Shown in pieces: positions 17,825 to 26,333 of a stretch of 64,000 bases of DNA. Numbering within the stretch: position 1 is the stretch's first letter; each line of letters begins with the position of its first letter. The position numbers and the translations under genes are program-made. Origin of the DNA: Novosphingobium sediminis. GTDB taxonomy: Bacteria > Pseudomonadota > Alphaproteobacteria > Sphingomonadales > Sphingomonadaceae. The notes below the pieces were generated by a model. It had not been told where the DNA came from, searched no databases, and worked only from the letters and a program-made list of their open reading frames with translations. The stretch covers positions 1-64,000 of the forward strand of contig NZ_BJYR01000003.1 in NCBI RefSeq assembly GCF_007991615.1, read 5' to 3'.

Positions 17825-19288
17825 GTGAACGGGTTCGATTGCGATGTCCTGATCGCGGGCGGCGGGCCGACCGGCGTCACGCTGGCGGTGCTGCTGGCGA
17901 AACGCGGGGTGAAGGTGATCGTCGCGGAGAAGGAGGGGGAGATCTATCCCCTGCCCCGAGCGGCGCACATCGATCATGAGGGCATGCGCATTCTGCAGGA
18001 GGCCGGGGCGGCGGATACCGTGATGGCCACCTGCCGCCGCGCCTCACGTTATGAGTTCCGGAACGCCAAGGGTGAAGTGCTGCTGTGCTTCGAAGGGTCT
18101 GACCGGATTGGCCCGGGCGGCTGGCCCGGTGCCAACATGATCCACCAGCCTTCGGTAGAGCTGGCCCTGCGGGCAAGCCTTGTCGCCTGCCCCGAAGCCG
18201 CGTTGCACAGCAATTGGGAGCTCGGCGCCTTTGCCGAGGATGCCGACGGCGTCACCGCCGAGATCGCGACGCCCGAGGGCAAGCGTACGATCCGCACGCG
18301 CTGGCTGATCGGAGCGGACGGCGCCCGTTCGCCGGTGCGCAAGGCGGTGGACATCGCATTCGATGATCTCAATTTCGAAGAACCGTGGCTGGTGGTCGAC
18401 GTGCTGGTCGATGATCCCTCGCGCCTGCCTACCGCCAATCTCCAGATCTGCGATCCGAAGCGGCCGACGACCTGCGTGCTGATGGGCGAAGGGCGGCACC
18501 GCTGGGAGTTCATGATCCTCCCCGGCGAAACGCCAGAGCAGGTCAGCGACGACGCGTTCATCGAAAAACTGATGAAGCCCTGGAATGTCGAAGGCGCTGT
18601 TCGGCTCGAACGCAAGGCAGTCTACACCTTCCGCGCACGCATCGCCCGCGAGTGGCGCAAGGGCCGCGTCTGTCTGGCGGGCGATGCCGCGCATCAGACG
18701 CCGCCATTTGCCGGGCAGGGCATGTGCTCGGGCCTGCGCGATGCGGCAAACCTTGCGTGGAAACTGGCGGCTGTCATCCACGAGGGTGCGCCGGAAAACC
18801 TGCTGGACACCTATCAGCCCGAGCGCGAACCAAACCTGCGCGCCACGATCGCGATGGCCATCATGATGGGCCGCATGGTTTGCACAACCAGCCGCTGGGG
18901 CGCCTTCGTGCGCGACACCAAGATGCGCATCGGCCGCGCACTGGGCAAGCTGCCGACCACGCCGCCCGACTATCCGCCGATTTCTGCCGGGGCGATCCAT
19001 ACCGGCAGCGCGGGCGCCGGCAGCTACTTCCCGCAGGCCATTGCAGAGGGCGGAGCGAAGCTGGACGACGCGCTGGGCGACGTTGCCTTGCTCATCACCC
19101 GCGATGCGCTGGCTGGGCAGGCGCTTTTGCCCTTTGCCCGCAAGCTCGGCGGCTGGCTGGAGAAGAATGGCGCGGAGGCCGTCCTCGTGCGGCCCGATCA
19201 CTACGTGTTCGGCACGGGCCATCCGGAAGCGCTGCGCAGTGCATGGCAGGCCGCAACCGGCCTTGAGCCGCCCTCTCCCCTCGCCTAA
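17825..19288 (+). CDS. Class A FAD-dependent aromatic hydroxylase (MhpA/phenol hydroxylase type)
   Basis: A 487-residue flavoprotein monooxygenase of the p-hydroxybenzoate-hydroxylase fold. It has the FAD dinucleotide motif AGGGPTGVTLA near residue 12, an EK segment at the end of strand 2, the DG motif (GADGARSPVRK) and the second FAD motif GDAAHQTPPFAGQGMCSGLRD written here in two parts: GDAAHQTPPF and AGQGMCSGLRD. The family adds one oxygen to an aromatic ring using NAD(P)H. I place the start at GTG 17825 because AAGGAG (17813-17818) sits 6 bp upstream; a GTG at 17810 is also in frame. It fits upstream chemistry for the extradiol-dioxygenase-like protein of the same operon. Confidence 0.87.
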   Translation: MNGFDCDVLIAGGGPTGVTLAVLLAKRGVKVIVAEKEGEIYPLPRAAHIDHEGMRILQEAGAADTVMATCRRASRYEFRNAKGEVLLCFEGSDRIGPGGWPGANMIHQPSVELALRASLVACPEAALHSNWELGAFAEDADGVTAEIATPEGKRTIRTRWLIGADGARSPVRKAVDIAFDDLNFEEPWLVVDVLVDDPSRLPTANLQICDPKRPTTCVLMGEGRHRWEFMILPGETPEQVSDDAFIEKLMKPWNVEGAVRLERKAVYTFRARIAREWRKGRVCLAGDAAHQTPPFAGQGMCSGLRDAANLAWKLAAVIHEGAPENLLDTYQPEREPNLRATIAMAIMMGRMVCTTSRWGAFVRDTKMRIGRALGKLPTTPPDYPPISAGAIHTGSAGAGSYFPQAIAEGGAKLDDALGDVALLITRDALAGQALLPFARKLGGWLEKNGAEAVLVRPDHYVFGTGHPEALRSAWQAATGLEPPSPLA

Positions 19289-19331
19289 GCGGAGGACGGC
19301 CCGCATCGGGTCACGAGGGAGATTGGCTGGG

Positions 19332-20408
19332 ATGCCGGCAATGCAGGAGCAGGACTGGGTCCACTGGGCCATTGGGCGGATCGAGGCGGACTATGCCCGC
19401 TCGGCCGATACGCACCTGCTGCCGGTGCCGCTCCCGGCGCTGCCGGGCATCGCGATCTACCTCAAGGACGAGAGCAGCCATCCGACGGGCAGCCTCAAGC
19501 ACCGCCTAGCGCGCTCGCTGTTCCTGCACGCGCTGTGCAGCGGCTGGATCGGGCCGGATACGACGGTGGTTGAGGCATCTTCGGGCTCCACGGCTGTCTC
19601 CGAAGCCTATTTCGCGCGTATGCTTGGCCTGCCCTTTGTGGCCGTGATCCCCGAACGCACGGCGCGCGAGAAGATTGCCGCGATCGAAGCTCTGGGCGGC
19701 ACGTGCCACGGCGTTGCGGATCCGGGTACCGTCCACGCCGTAGCGGCACGCATCGCTGCCCAGTGCGGCGGGCACCACATCGACCAGTTCACCTTTGCCG
19801 AACGCGCGACCGACTGGCGCGGTAACAACAACATCGCCGAAAGCATTTTTACGCAGATGCGCCGCGAGCCGCATCCGGTGCCGACCTGGATCGTCTGCGG
19901 TGCGGGAACGGGCGGCACTTCGGCAACCATCGGCAGGTTCCTGCGCTACTATCGCCATCCCACCCAACTGTGCCTGGCTGATCCTGCCTCATCGGCCTTC
20001 CACCGCCACTGGTACGACCGCACGCAAAGCGCTGGCACTGGCGAGCCATGCCATATCGAAGGGATCGGCCGCCCGCGCGTGGAGGCCTCGTTCGTCCCCA
20101 GCGTGATCGACCGCGCCGAAGTGGTAGCCGACCGCGCTTCCATCGGCGCGGCGCGGGCGCTGTCTCGCCATCTCGGGCGCCGCGTTGGCGGCTCGACCGG
20201 GACCAACCTCGTCGCCTGCGCCCGCATCGCTGCCGAGATGGCCGGGCGCAGTGAGGACGGCGCTATCGTATCGATCCTGTGCGATTCCGGGGAGCGCTAT
20301 GCCTCCACGCTCTACAGCGACGATTGGCTGGCGGCGCAGGGCCTCGATGTCAGCGCGGACGAAGCGCGGATGGCGCGCTTTCTGGCGGAAGGCTGCTGGC
20401 AGGACTGA
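19332..20408 (+). CDS. PLP-dependent L-cysteine desulfhydrase-like protein (Cds1 type)
   Basis: A 358-residue fold-type II PLP enzyme of the cysteine synthase superfamily. The PLP lysine is in PTGSLKHR (about residue 56), followed by the EASSGST substrate loop and the WRGNNNIAES segment; GAGTGGTSATIG is the phosphate-binding loop. Features such as RSADTHL at the N terminus and SLKHRLARSLFLHALCSGWI recall mycobacterial Cds1, which releases sulfide, ammonia and pyruvate from cysteine. Start ATG 19332 or 19341 are both possible. It follows the flavin hydroxylase by 43 bp and may be the last gene of that operon, though its link to aromatic degradation is unclear. Confidence 0.75.
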   Translation: MPAMQEQDWVHWAIGRIEADYARSADTHLLPVPLPALPGIAIYLKDESSHPTGSLKHRLARSLFLHALCSGWIGPDTTVVEASSGSTAVSEAYFARMLGLPFVAVIPERTAREKIAAIEALGGTCHGVADPGTVHAVAARIAAQCGGHHIDQFTFAERATDWRGNNNIAESIFTQMRREPHPVPTWIVCGAGTGGTSATIGRFLRYYRHPTQLCLADPASSAFHRHWYDRTQSAGTGEPCHIEGIGRPRVEASFVPSVIDRAEVVADRASIGAARALSRHLGRRVGGSTGTNLVACARIAAEMAGRSEDGAIVSILCDSGERYASTLYSDDWLAAQGLDVSADEARMARFLAEGCWQD

Positions 20409-20410
20409 CC

Positions 20411-20947
20411 CTACCAGGGAATGATCAGTTGCTTGCCGTCCCAGTTTTCGGACTCATGGCGCGCGCGGGCATACATGCCGCGGATGATCTCGCTTTCAGG
20501 GTAAAGCTCGATCATGTGGCCCATGGTTGCCCGCGCATCGATATAGCAGATCTGCGCGCCGAAGCTGACGATGAACTCGCTCGCCACCGGCATTCCCGCC
20601 GCAACATAGCGGTCGCGGGTACCTTCATAGTCCTCGCAAAACATCGCCATGTGGTGGATGCCCTGCTCCCCGTTCGGGTACATGTCGTGGAAAGCGCTCG
20701 GCCCGGTCGAGACCAGCTCGACCAGTTCGATGTTGAGGTCACCGCTTTGCACGAACACGCCGCGGATGCGGATCGGCTCGGCGGGCTGGCCGCGATAGAC
20801 GTGGTTATCCAGCACCCCGTTTCCGCCGCCGATGAACGGCCCCATGCCGAATAGCTTGTTATAGCGCGCGCAGGCCGCCTCGAGGTTGTCCACCACATGG
20901 CAGACCTGAATGAACGCGCCGCTTGGTACGATGCTTGAATCTGGCAT
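20411..20947 (-). CDS. VOC (glyoxalase-like) family protein
   Basis: A 178-residue vicinal-oxygen-chelate protein. Candidate metal ligands are His in VCHVVDNL, His in GIHHMAMF and Glu in MIELYP. The start at 20947 (MPDSSIVPSG) is preferred over a longer frame because a GGGAGGGAG ribosome site sits just upstream. It lies 14 bp downstream of the benzoylformate decarboxylase gene on the same strand, so the two are probably co-transcribed. Possible roles are epimerase, glyoxalase or ring-cleavage enzyme; the sequence does not decide. Confidence 0.82.
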   Translation of the reverse strand: MPDSSIVPSGAFIQVCHVVDNLEAACARYNKLFGMGPFIGGGNGVLDNHVYRGQPAEPIRIRGVFVQSGDLNIELVELVSTGPSAFHDMYPNGEQGIHHMAMFCEDYEGTRDRYVAAGMPVASEFIVSFGAQICYIDARATMGHMIELYPESEIIRGMYARARHESENWDGKQLIIPW

Positions 20948-20961
20948 GGGCACTCCCTCCC

Positions 20962-22518
20962 CTAGTCGACAACGGCCTCCACGAGGCTCGGGACATTGGC
21001 TGCGAACGACCACTTGAGCGCTTCGTCGAGTTCGGCCGCCGTCTCCGCGCGCCGTGCCACCACGCCCTGTGCCTGCGCCAGCGCGCAGAAATCGAGATCG
21101 GGCAGCTGCGTTCCCGGCAGCTTCTGGATGCCGAAGCGCCGACCGAAGCTGTGGAGCGCCTCGTAACGGCCGTTGCGGATGATGACGAAGCTGACCGGCG
21201 TCCCGAGTTGCGCCGCGGCGTGGAGGCCCTGGATCGCATACATGCTGGCGCCGTCGCCCAGCAGCGCGATGACCTTGTCGCTGGGGCGCGCCAGTGCCGT
21301 GCCGATGGCGGCGGGAAGACCGTATCCCAGCCCGCCGCTCGCCGTCGTGTAGAAGGTATCGCGTTCGACGATTGGCAGCCGGTCGTGCATTGCGCCCCGG
21401 CTGGAGGCGGCTTCTTCGACGATGATCGAGCCCTTGGGGCGATGCGCGGCGATCTGCTGGAGCAAGTAGGCATCGGTCATTACACTGCCATCCAGACGCG
21501 GCAGAGGTGTCAGCGGCGGCGGAGGATCGCGCCGCAACCGCGCCGGATCGGCCAGCAGCTTCTCCAGCGCGAGACGGCAGTTCGCGACAACGGCGTTACC
21601 TTCAGGCAGCCAGGCGGCATGGACCGGATTGTCGCCGATGAACCATAAGTCCGCGCCCTCCGGCACATGCGGGCCGAACCCTTCGACGTGGTAGAGCGAC
21701 ATCGGCCCGCCGAGCACGAGGATCAGGTCGTGCCCGGCAAGGCTCTCCACAATCGCCTCGCGCCCTGCCGTCAGGAACCCGCGAAACAGCGGATGGTTCT
21801 CCGGAAAACTGCACTGCGAGGAGAGCGGCGCAACCCACACGCCGGCCTGATGCCGTTCGGCAAGCGCGATCACCTGACCCCACGCGCCGTCCCGGCCCAC
21901 CCCGGCACCAACCACGATGACGGGCCGCTCCGCCTTCGCCAGCGCTGCTGCCACTTCCGCCAGCGCCGCCGGATCGCCGGGATTGCGGGCGAACATGCGC
22001 CTTGCGGGCACAGGATCGCATTCCTGATCCCAATCGTCGATCGGCACCGAAACGAAGGTCGGCCCCCACGGCGGCTCCATTGCCACGTGATAGGCCCGTG
22101 CAATGGCGGCGGGAACATCCTGCGCCCGTGCCGGCTCGCACGCCCATTTCACGAAAGGCTGCGGAAACTCTGTCGCCTGCTGCGCGAACAGGAACGGCTC
22201 ATAAGGCAGGATCGAGCGCGCCTGCTGGCCAGCCGTTACCACCAGCGGGGTCTGGTTCTTGTAGGCCGTGAAGAGGTTGCCGAGCGCATGGCCGGTCCCG
22301 GCCGAACTGTGCAGATTGACCAGCGCGGCATTGCGGCTTGCCTGCGCAAAACCGTCCGCCATGGCCAGCACCACAGACTCCTGAAGCCCCAGAACATAGC
22401 GGAAATGCTCCGGAAAATCGCGGAACATCGGCAGTTCGGTCGAGCCCGGGTTGCCGAACACCGTCGTCATTCCATAGGCTTCGAGCAGGGCGAAGGTCGC
22501 CTCGCGAACGGTCGTCAT
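20962..22518 (-). CDS. mdlC: Thiamine-diphosphate decarboxylase, benzoylformate decarboxylase type
   Basis: A 518-residue ThDP enzyme that resembles Pseudomonas putida benzoylformate decarboxylase along its length (FGNPGS, LVKW-like segment, VSVPIDDWD, GGLGYGLPAAIG). Catalytic residues known from that enzyme fall at the same numbers: Ser26, Glu47 and His70, with His277 in LYHVEG matching His281. The ThDP/Mg2+ motif is GDGASMYAIQGLHAAAQLG...IRN. The known reaction is benzoylformate to benzaldehyde plus CO2. The Ser26 and two-histidine set favours this over acetolactate synthase. It is divergent from an esterase gene and co-directional with a VOC gene. No mandelate racemase or dehydrogenase is nearby, so the exact 2-oxo acid is inferred. 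Confidence 0.82.
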   Translation of the reverse strand: MTTVREATFALLEAYGMTTVFGNPGSTELPMFRDFPEHFRYVLGLQESVVLAMADGFAQASRNAALVNLHSSAGTGHALGNLFTAYKNQTPLVVTAGQQARSILPYEPFLFAQQATEFPQPFVKWACEPARAQDVPAAIARAYHVAMEPPWGPTFVSVPIDDWDQECDPVPARRMFARNPGDPAALAEVAAALAKAERPVIVVGAGVGRDGAWGQVIALAERHQAGVWVAPLSSQCSFPENHPLFRGFLTAGREAIVESLAGHDLILVLGGPMSLYHVEGFGPHVPEGADLWFIGDNPVHAAWLPEGNAVVANCRLALEKLLADPARLRRDPPPPLTPLPRLDGSVMTDAYLLQQIAAHRPKGSIIVEEAASSRGAMHDRLPIVERDTFYTTASGGLGYGLPAAIGTALARPSDKVIALLGDGASMYAIQGLHAAAQLGTPVSFVIIRNGRYEALHSFGRRFGIQKLPGTQLPDLDFCALAQAQGVVARRAETAAELDEALKWSFAANVPSLVEAVVD

Positions 22519-22684
22519 GGTCTCTCCCGTGGCAGTTGCGTGCGGTTCTGCTCCCCCGCAGCATCAAACACAACCGCCGCTAGCCACTGTGCTCGCGGTG
22601 CGAAACGCGCGCACAACAAAGCCCCTTGCCGAGCGACATCCAGACCGCAATGAATGGCAGCAAGAGCAAAAGAGGATGCCCCTG

Positions 22685-23629
22685 ATGAATACGCGCCATC
22701 TCGTCGATCCCGATTTCCTGCCGCTGATCGACCTGCTCCCCAACAATGCCTTCACGCGTGAGAGCTTGCCCGCGATCCGCACGGAATCGGAAAACCGCTT
22801 CGCCTTTGTCGGCGCGCCGCCGATCGCACCCGAAATCAAGGTGATCGAGGGCGAAGGCGGGCCGCTCGAAGTCTATTGGTACGATCCTGCACCGGGCACG
22901 TCAGGCCGCGCCGCGCTGCTCCACATTCACGGCGGCGGGATGGTCATCGGTTCTGCGCGCTCGATGCAGCAGGCGCCTTCGGGCATGGCGGCGGCACTGG
23001 GCATTCCGGTCGCCTCGGTCGAATACCGGCTCGCACCCGATCATCCCTTCCCCGCACCGCAGAACGATTGCTACGCCGCTCTCAAGTGGCTCGCCGCCAA
23101 TGCCGACGCGCTGGGGGTTGATGCCGCACGCATCGGCATCACCGGAGAGAGTGCGGGCGGCGGGCTGGCCGCAGCGACGGCGCTGATGGCGCGCGATCTC
23201 GGTGGCCCCGCGCTTGCCGCGCAGTTCCTTACCTATCCGATGCTCGATCACCGCACTGGTAGCCACGATTGCCCCTATGGCAACCCGATCACCGGCGAGT
23301 TCGTGTGGACGCGCCTCCACAACCAGTTCGGCTGGGAATGCCTCAAGGGCGATTATGCCGCCGATGATGATCGCAAGGGCTGGTTTTCTCCCGCACTTGC
23401 CGAAGATGTCTCGGGCCTGCCGCCGACATGGATCGGCACCGGCAGCCTTGACCTGTTCCTCGACGAGGACATGGATTACGCCTTGCGCCTCGTGAAGGCG
23501 GGTGTGCCGGTGGAACTCCACTCCTATCCGGGGGCGATCCACGCTTTCAACGCGATTGCCGAAGCGACCACGGCCAAGGCCTTCACTCGCGATCTGCTGG
23601 GAGCGATGGCCCGCATACTCAAGGTATGA
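22685..23629 (+). CDS. Alpha/beta hydrolase, hormone-sensitive-lipase (HSL) family esterase
   Basis: A 314-residue carboxylesterase-type hydrolase. The HSL signature HIHGGG (oxyanion hole) and the nucleophile GESAGG are present, with an acid in SLDLFLDED and the His in YPGAIHAF. The family cleaves short-chain esters and aryl esters. I chose ATG 22685 because AGAGG (22671-22675) is 9 bp upstream; the in-frame ATG at 22676 is too close to it. The gene is divergent from mdlC across 166 bp that contains only a weak GTGCG-N7-CGCAC repeat. It has no signal peptide and likely acts in the cytoplasm. Confidence 0.87.
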   Translation: MNTRHLVDPDFLPLIDLLPNNAFTRESLPAIRTESENRFAFVGAPPIAPEIKVIEGEGGPLEVYWYDPAPGTSGRAALLHIHGGGMVIGSARSMQQAPSGMAAALGIPVASVEYRLAPDHPFPAPQNDCYAALKWLAANADALGVDAARIGITGESAGGGLAAATALMARDLGGPALAAQFLTYPMLDHRTGSHDCPYGNPITGEFVWTRLHNQFGWECLKGDYAADDDRKGWFSPALAEDVSGLPPTWIGTGSLDLFLDEDMDYALRLVKAGVPVELHSYPGAIHAFNAIAEATTAKAFTRDLLGAMARILKV

Positions 23630-23753
23630 GCAGCCCTAGGGCAGGCCATTAGGAATTCTGAAGTCCACGCCGTTTTTCACGATCGGCCCAATTCGCCATT
23701 CCAATCCGGCGCGGCACAATTAAGCTCGTCCCCAAAGGCCGAGAGGGAGCCCC

Positions 23754-24644
23754 ATGAATTTCGAGACGTTCATCACCTGCGCCGTCACCGGCTCGGGCAA
23801 CACCGCCGACAAGCATCCGGGCCTGCCCGTCACCCCTGTGCAGATCGCCGATGCAGCGATCGAGGCTGCCAAGGCCGGCGCGGCCATCGCGCACATCCAC
23901 GTCCGCGATCCGGAAACGGGCAAGGGCAGCCGCGACGTGGCGCTTTACCGCGAAGTGGTCGAACGCATCCGCGCGAGTGACACCGACGTTGTCATCAATC
24001 TCACCGCCGGCATGGGCGGCGATATCGTGTTCGGCCCGGGCGAGAACCCCTTCCCGCTCGACCCCGCCGGCACCGACATGGTTGGCCCGATGGAGCGCCT
24101 GCTCCATGTGCAGGAACTGCTGCCCGAGATTTGCACGCTCGATTGCGGCACGATGAACTTCGCCGAAGCCGATTACGTGATGACCAACACGCCCGGCATG
24201 CTCCGCACGATGGCCGCCGAAGTGCAGCGCCTTGGCGTGCGACCGGAACTCGAAGTGTTCGATACCGGCCACCTCGTGTTCGTGAAGGAGATGATCCGCG
24301 ACGGGCTGCTCGATGATCCCGTCATGATCCAGCTGTGCATGGGCATCCCCTATGGTGCACCGGACGATCCGCTGACGACGATGGCGATGGTTCACCAGCT
24401 GCCGCCGGGCGCTGTTTTCAGCGGCTTCTCGATTGGCCGAAACCAGCTGCCGTTCGTCGCGATGGCAGCGCTCGCGGGCGGCAACGTGCGCGTCGGGCTG
24501 GAGGACAACCTCTATATCGGACGCGGCCAACTCGCCACCAACGGCCAACTTACCGAGCGAGCGGTGCAGATCCTAACCGGCATGGGCGCACGCATCCTCA
24601 CCCCCGCCGAAGTACGCACCAAGCTCAAACTGCAGAAGCGCTGA
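23754..24644 (+). CDS. 3-dehydrocarnitine cleavage enzyme (BKACE/DUF849 family)
   Basis: A 296-residue beta-keto acid cleavage enzyme. The family condenses a beta-keto acid with acetyl-CoA to give acetoacetate and a new acyl-CoA, using zinc bound by a His-x-His pair and a Glu; here His47/His49 (AHIHVRD) and Glu250 (VGLEDN). The family is chemically diverse, but this member is followed by a carnitine-dehydrogenase/betainyl-CoA thioesterase fusion, the known partner for 3-dehydrocarnitine. The predicted reaction is therefore 3-dehydrocarnitine + acetyl-CoA to betainyl-CoA + acetoacetate. It heads an eight-gene run; a REP-like element separates it from the next gene. Confidence 0.85.
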   Translation: MNFETFITCAVTGSGNTADKHPGLPVTPVQIADAAIEAAKAGAAIAHIHVRDPETGKGSRDVALYREVVERIRASDTDVVINLTAGMGGDIVFGPGENPFPLDPAGTDMVGPMERLLHVQELLPEICTLDCGTMNFAEADYVMTNTPGMLRTMAAEVQRLGVRPELEVFDTGHLVFVKEMIRDGLLDDPVMIQLCMGIPYGAPDDPLTTMAMVHQLPPGAVFSGFSIGRNQLPFVAMAALAGGNVRVGLEDNLYIGRGQLATNGQLTERAVQILTGMGARILTPAEVRTKLKLQKR

Positions 24645-24672
24645 AACGCATGGCTCCGGCATCCCTCCCCAC

Positions 24673-24750
24673 TCCGCTCACCCTGAGCTTGTCGAAGGGT
24701 CCTGGCGCGGCGGTTGGATGAGATGCTTCGACAAGCTCAGCATGAGCGGA
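24673..24750. repeat. REP-like inverted repeat pair
   Basis: Two 25-nt arms (24673-24697 and 24726-24750) are reverse complements at 23 of 25 positions and contain the CTTCGACAAGCTCAG core often seen dispersed in proteobacterial genomes. The loop is 28 nt. It fills most of the gap between the BKACE and carnitine dehydrogenase genes and could act as an mRNA stem, attenuating or stabilising the transcript. Confidence 0.85.
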
Positions 24751-24803
24751 CTTTGGGGAATTTGACTGGGATTTCTCGCGAAGCCTCAGTGGAGATTTGA
24801 AAA

Positions 24804-26303
24804 ATGACATCCGAGGCTGGTTCAAACATCCGGAAAGTCGGCATCGTTGGCGGCGGCGTGATCGGCGCCGGTTGGGCCGCCCGCTTCGTGCTCAACGGGA
24901 TCGACGTTTCGATCTACGATCCCGACCCCGAAATCGAGCGCAAGACTGCCGCCGTCATCGCCAATGCCCGCCGCGCGCTGAGCCGCCTGTTCGGCAATGC
25001 GCTGCCAGCAGAAGGCAGCATCACCTTCGCGGCCAATCTTCAGGACGCAGTGCGAGACGCTGATTTCATTCAGGAAAGCCTGCCCGAACGCGAAGATCTC
25101 AAGATTCGTCTGCTTGCCGAAATGGACGCTGCGATGCCCGCCCATGCGGTGATCGGTTCATCGACCTCGGGCCTCCTTCCCACCAAGCTCCAATCCGGCA
25201 TGGCGCGGCCTGATCGGCTAGTGGTCGGCCACCCGTTCAATCCGGTCTACCTTCTGCCGCTCGTCGAAATCTGCGGCGGCGACCAAACCAGCCAGGAAAC
25301 GAAGGACATCGCCGCTGCCGTCTACACGCAGATCGGCATGAAGGTGCTCCACGTCCGCAAGGAAATCGACGGTTTCATCGCAGACCGCCTGCTCGAAGCC
25401 GTGTGGCGCGAGGCGCTGTGGCTGATCAACGACGGCATCGCTACGGCCTCCGAAATCGACGACGCGGTCCGTTTCGGCGCGGGCATGCGCTGGTCGTTCA
25501 TGGGCACGTTCCTCGTCTACCGGCTCGCGGGCGGCGAGGAAGGCATGCGCCATTTCCTCCACCAGTTCGGCCCCTCCATGGAATGGCCGTGGACCAAGCT
25601 CATCGGCCCCAAGCTGACCGACGAACTGATCGAGACCATCGCCCGCCAGTCCGACGAGCAGGCCGGCGGCATCGACCTGCGCACCTACGAAAAGCTGCGT
25701 GACGATTGCCTCGTCGACCTCACCCACGCGCTCGAACGCAACGACTTCGCCTCGGGCCAGATCGCCCGCGCTCACCGGGCGCGGCTCACAGACGCGGGCA
25801 AGAGCGCAGCACCCGCCATCGGCTCGATCCGTGATGACGGGCGCATGCTCACCATCGCCACCCCGGTCCAGCCCGAGTGGATCGACTACAACGAGCACCT
25901 AACCGAATACTGCTATCTGAAGCTCTTCGGCGATGCGACCGACGTTGTCCTCGGCGCCATCGGCGCGGGCGCGGACTACGTCGCGGCGGGCCATTCGTGG
26001 TATACGGTCGAAACCCATATCCGCCACCTTGGCCAGGCCCGACTGGGCGACAGCGTGGAAGTGCGCACGCGCGTTGTCGCTGCCGATGCGAAGCGGCTGC
26101 ACGTGTTCCACGAGATGGTCCGCGGCCCCGAAGCCGTGGTGATCGCCACCGCCGAGCATATGCTGGTTCACGTCAACGCCGCTGCGGAAAAGTCGGTCCC
26201 CGCGCCCGACGCCATGCAGCAGGCCGCTCAGGCACTCGTCACGGCGCAAGCATCGCTTGCGCCGCCCGAAGGCATGGGCCGGCAGATCAGGATGCCGGGC
26301 TGA
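24804..26303 (+). CDS. lcdH: L-carnitine dehydrogenase fused to betainyl-CoA thioesterase
   Basis: A 499-residue fusion. Residues about 10-325 form a 3-hydroxyacyl-CoA-dehydrogenase-type enzyme: NAD motif GGGVIG at 16-21, the HPFNPVY active-site segment, and a helical C domain starting near EIDGFIADRL. Residues about 345-499 form a hot-dog thioesterase with the DYNEHLTE motif. Carnitine dehydrogenases of this fused form and length (about 497 aa) are known from Rhizobium. The first domain makes 3-dehydrocarnitine; the second would release glycine betaine from betainyl-CoA made by the BKACE enzyme upstream. The start at 24804 has GGAGA 8 bp upstream. The exact match in architecture makes the carnitine assignment strong. 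Confidence 0.88.
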   Translation: MTSEAGSNIRKVGIVGGGVIGAGWAARFVLNGIDVSIYDPDPEIERKTAAVIANARRALSRLFGNALPAEGSITFAANLQDAVRDADFIQESLPEREDLKIRLLAEMDAAMPAHAVIGSSTSGLLPTKLQSGMARPDRLVVGHPFNPVYLLPLVEICGGDQTSQETKDIAAAVYTQIGMKVLHVRKEIDGFIADRLLEAVWREALWLINDGIATASEIDDAVRFGAGMRWSFMGTFLVYRLAGGEEGMRHFLHQFGPSMEWPWTKLIGPKLTDELIETIARQSDEQAGGIDLRTYEKLRDDCLVDLTHALERNDFASGQIARAHRARLTDAGKSAAPAIGSIRDDGRMLTIATPVQPEWIDYNEHLTEYCYLKLFGDATDVVLGAIGAGADYVAAGHSWYTVETHIRHLGQARLGDSVEVRTRVVAADAKRLHVFHEMVRGPEAVVIATAEHMLVHVNAAAEKSVPAPDAMQQAAQALVTAQASLAPPEGMGRQIRMPG

Positions 26304-26333
26304 GGCCAAGCTTAGGGGGGGATCGCATACCGC

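Noticed and set aside
18044-19372. 442-codon minus-strand frame opposite the flavin hydroxylase
   Set aside because: Shadow frame without a domain or ribosome site.
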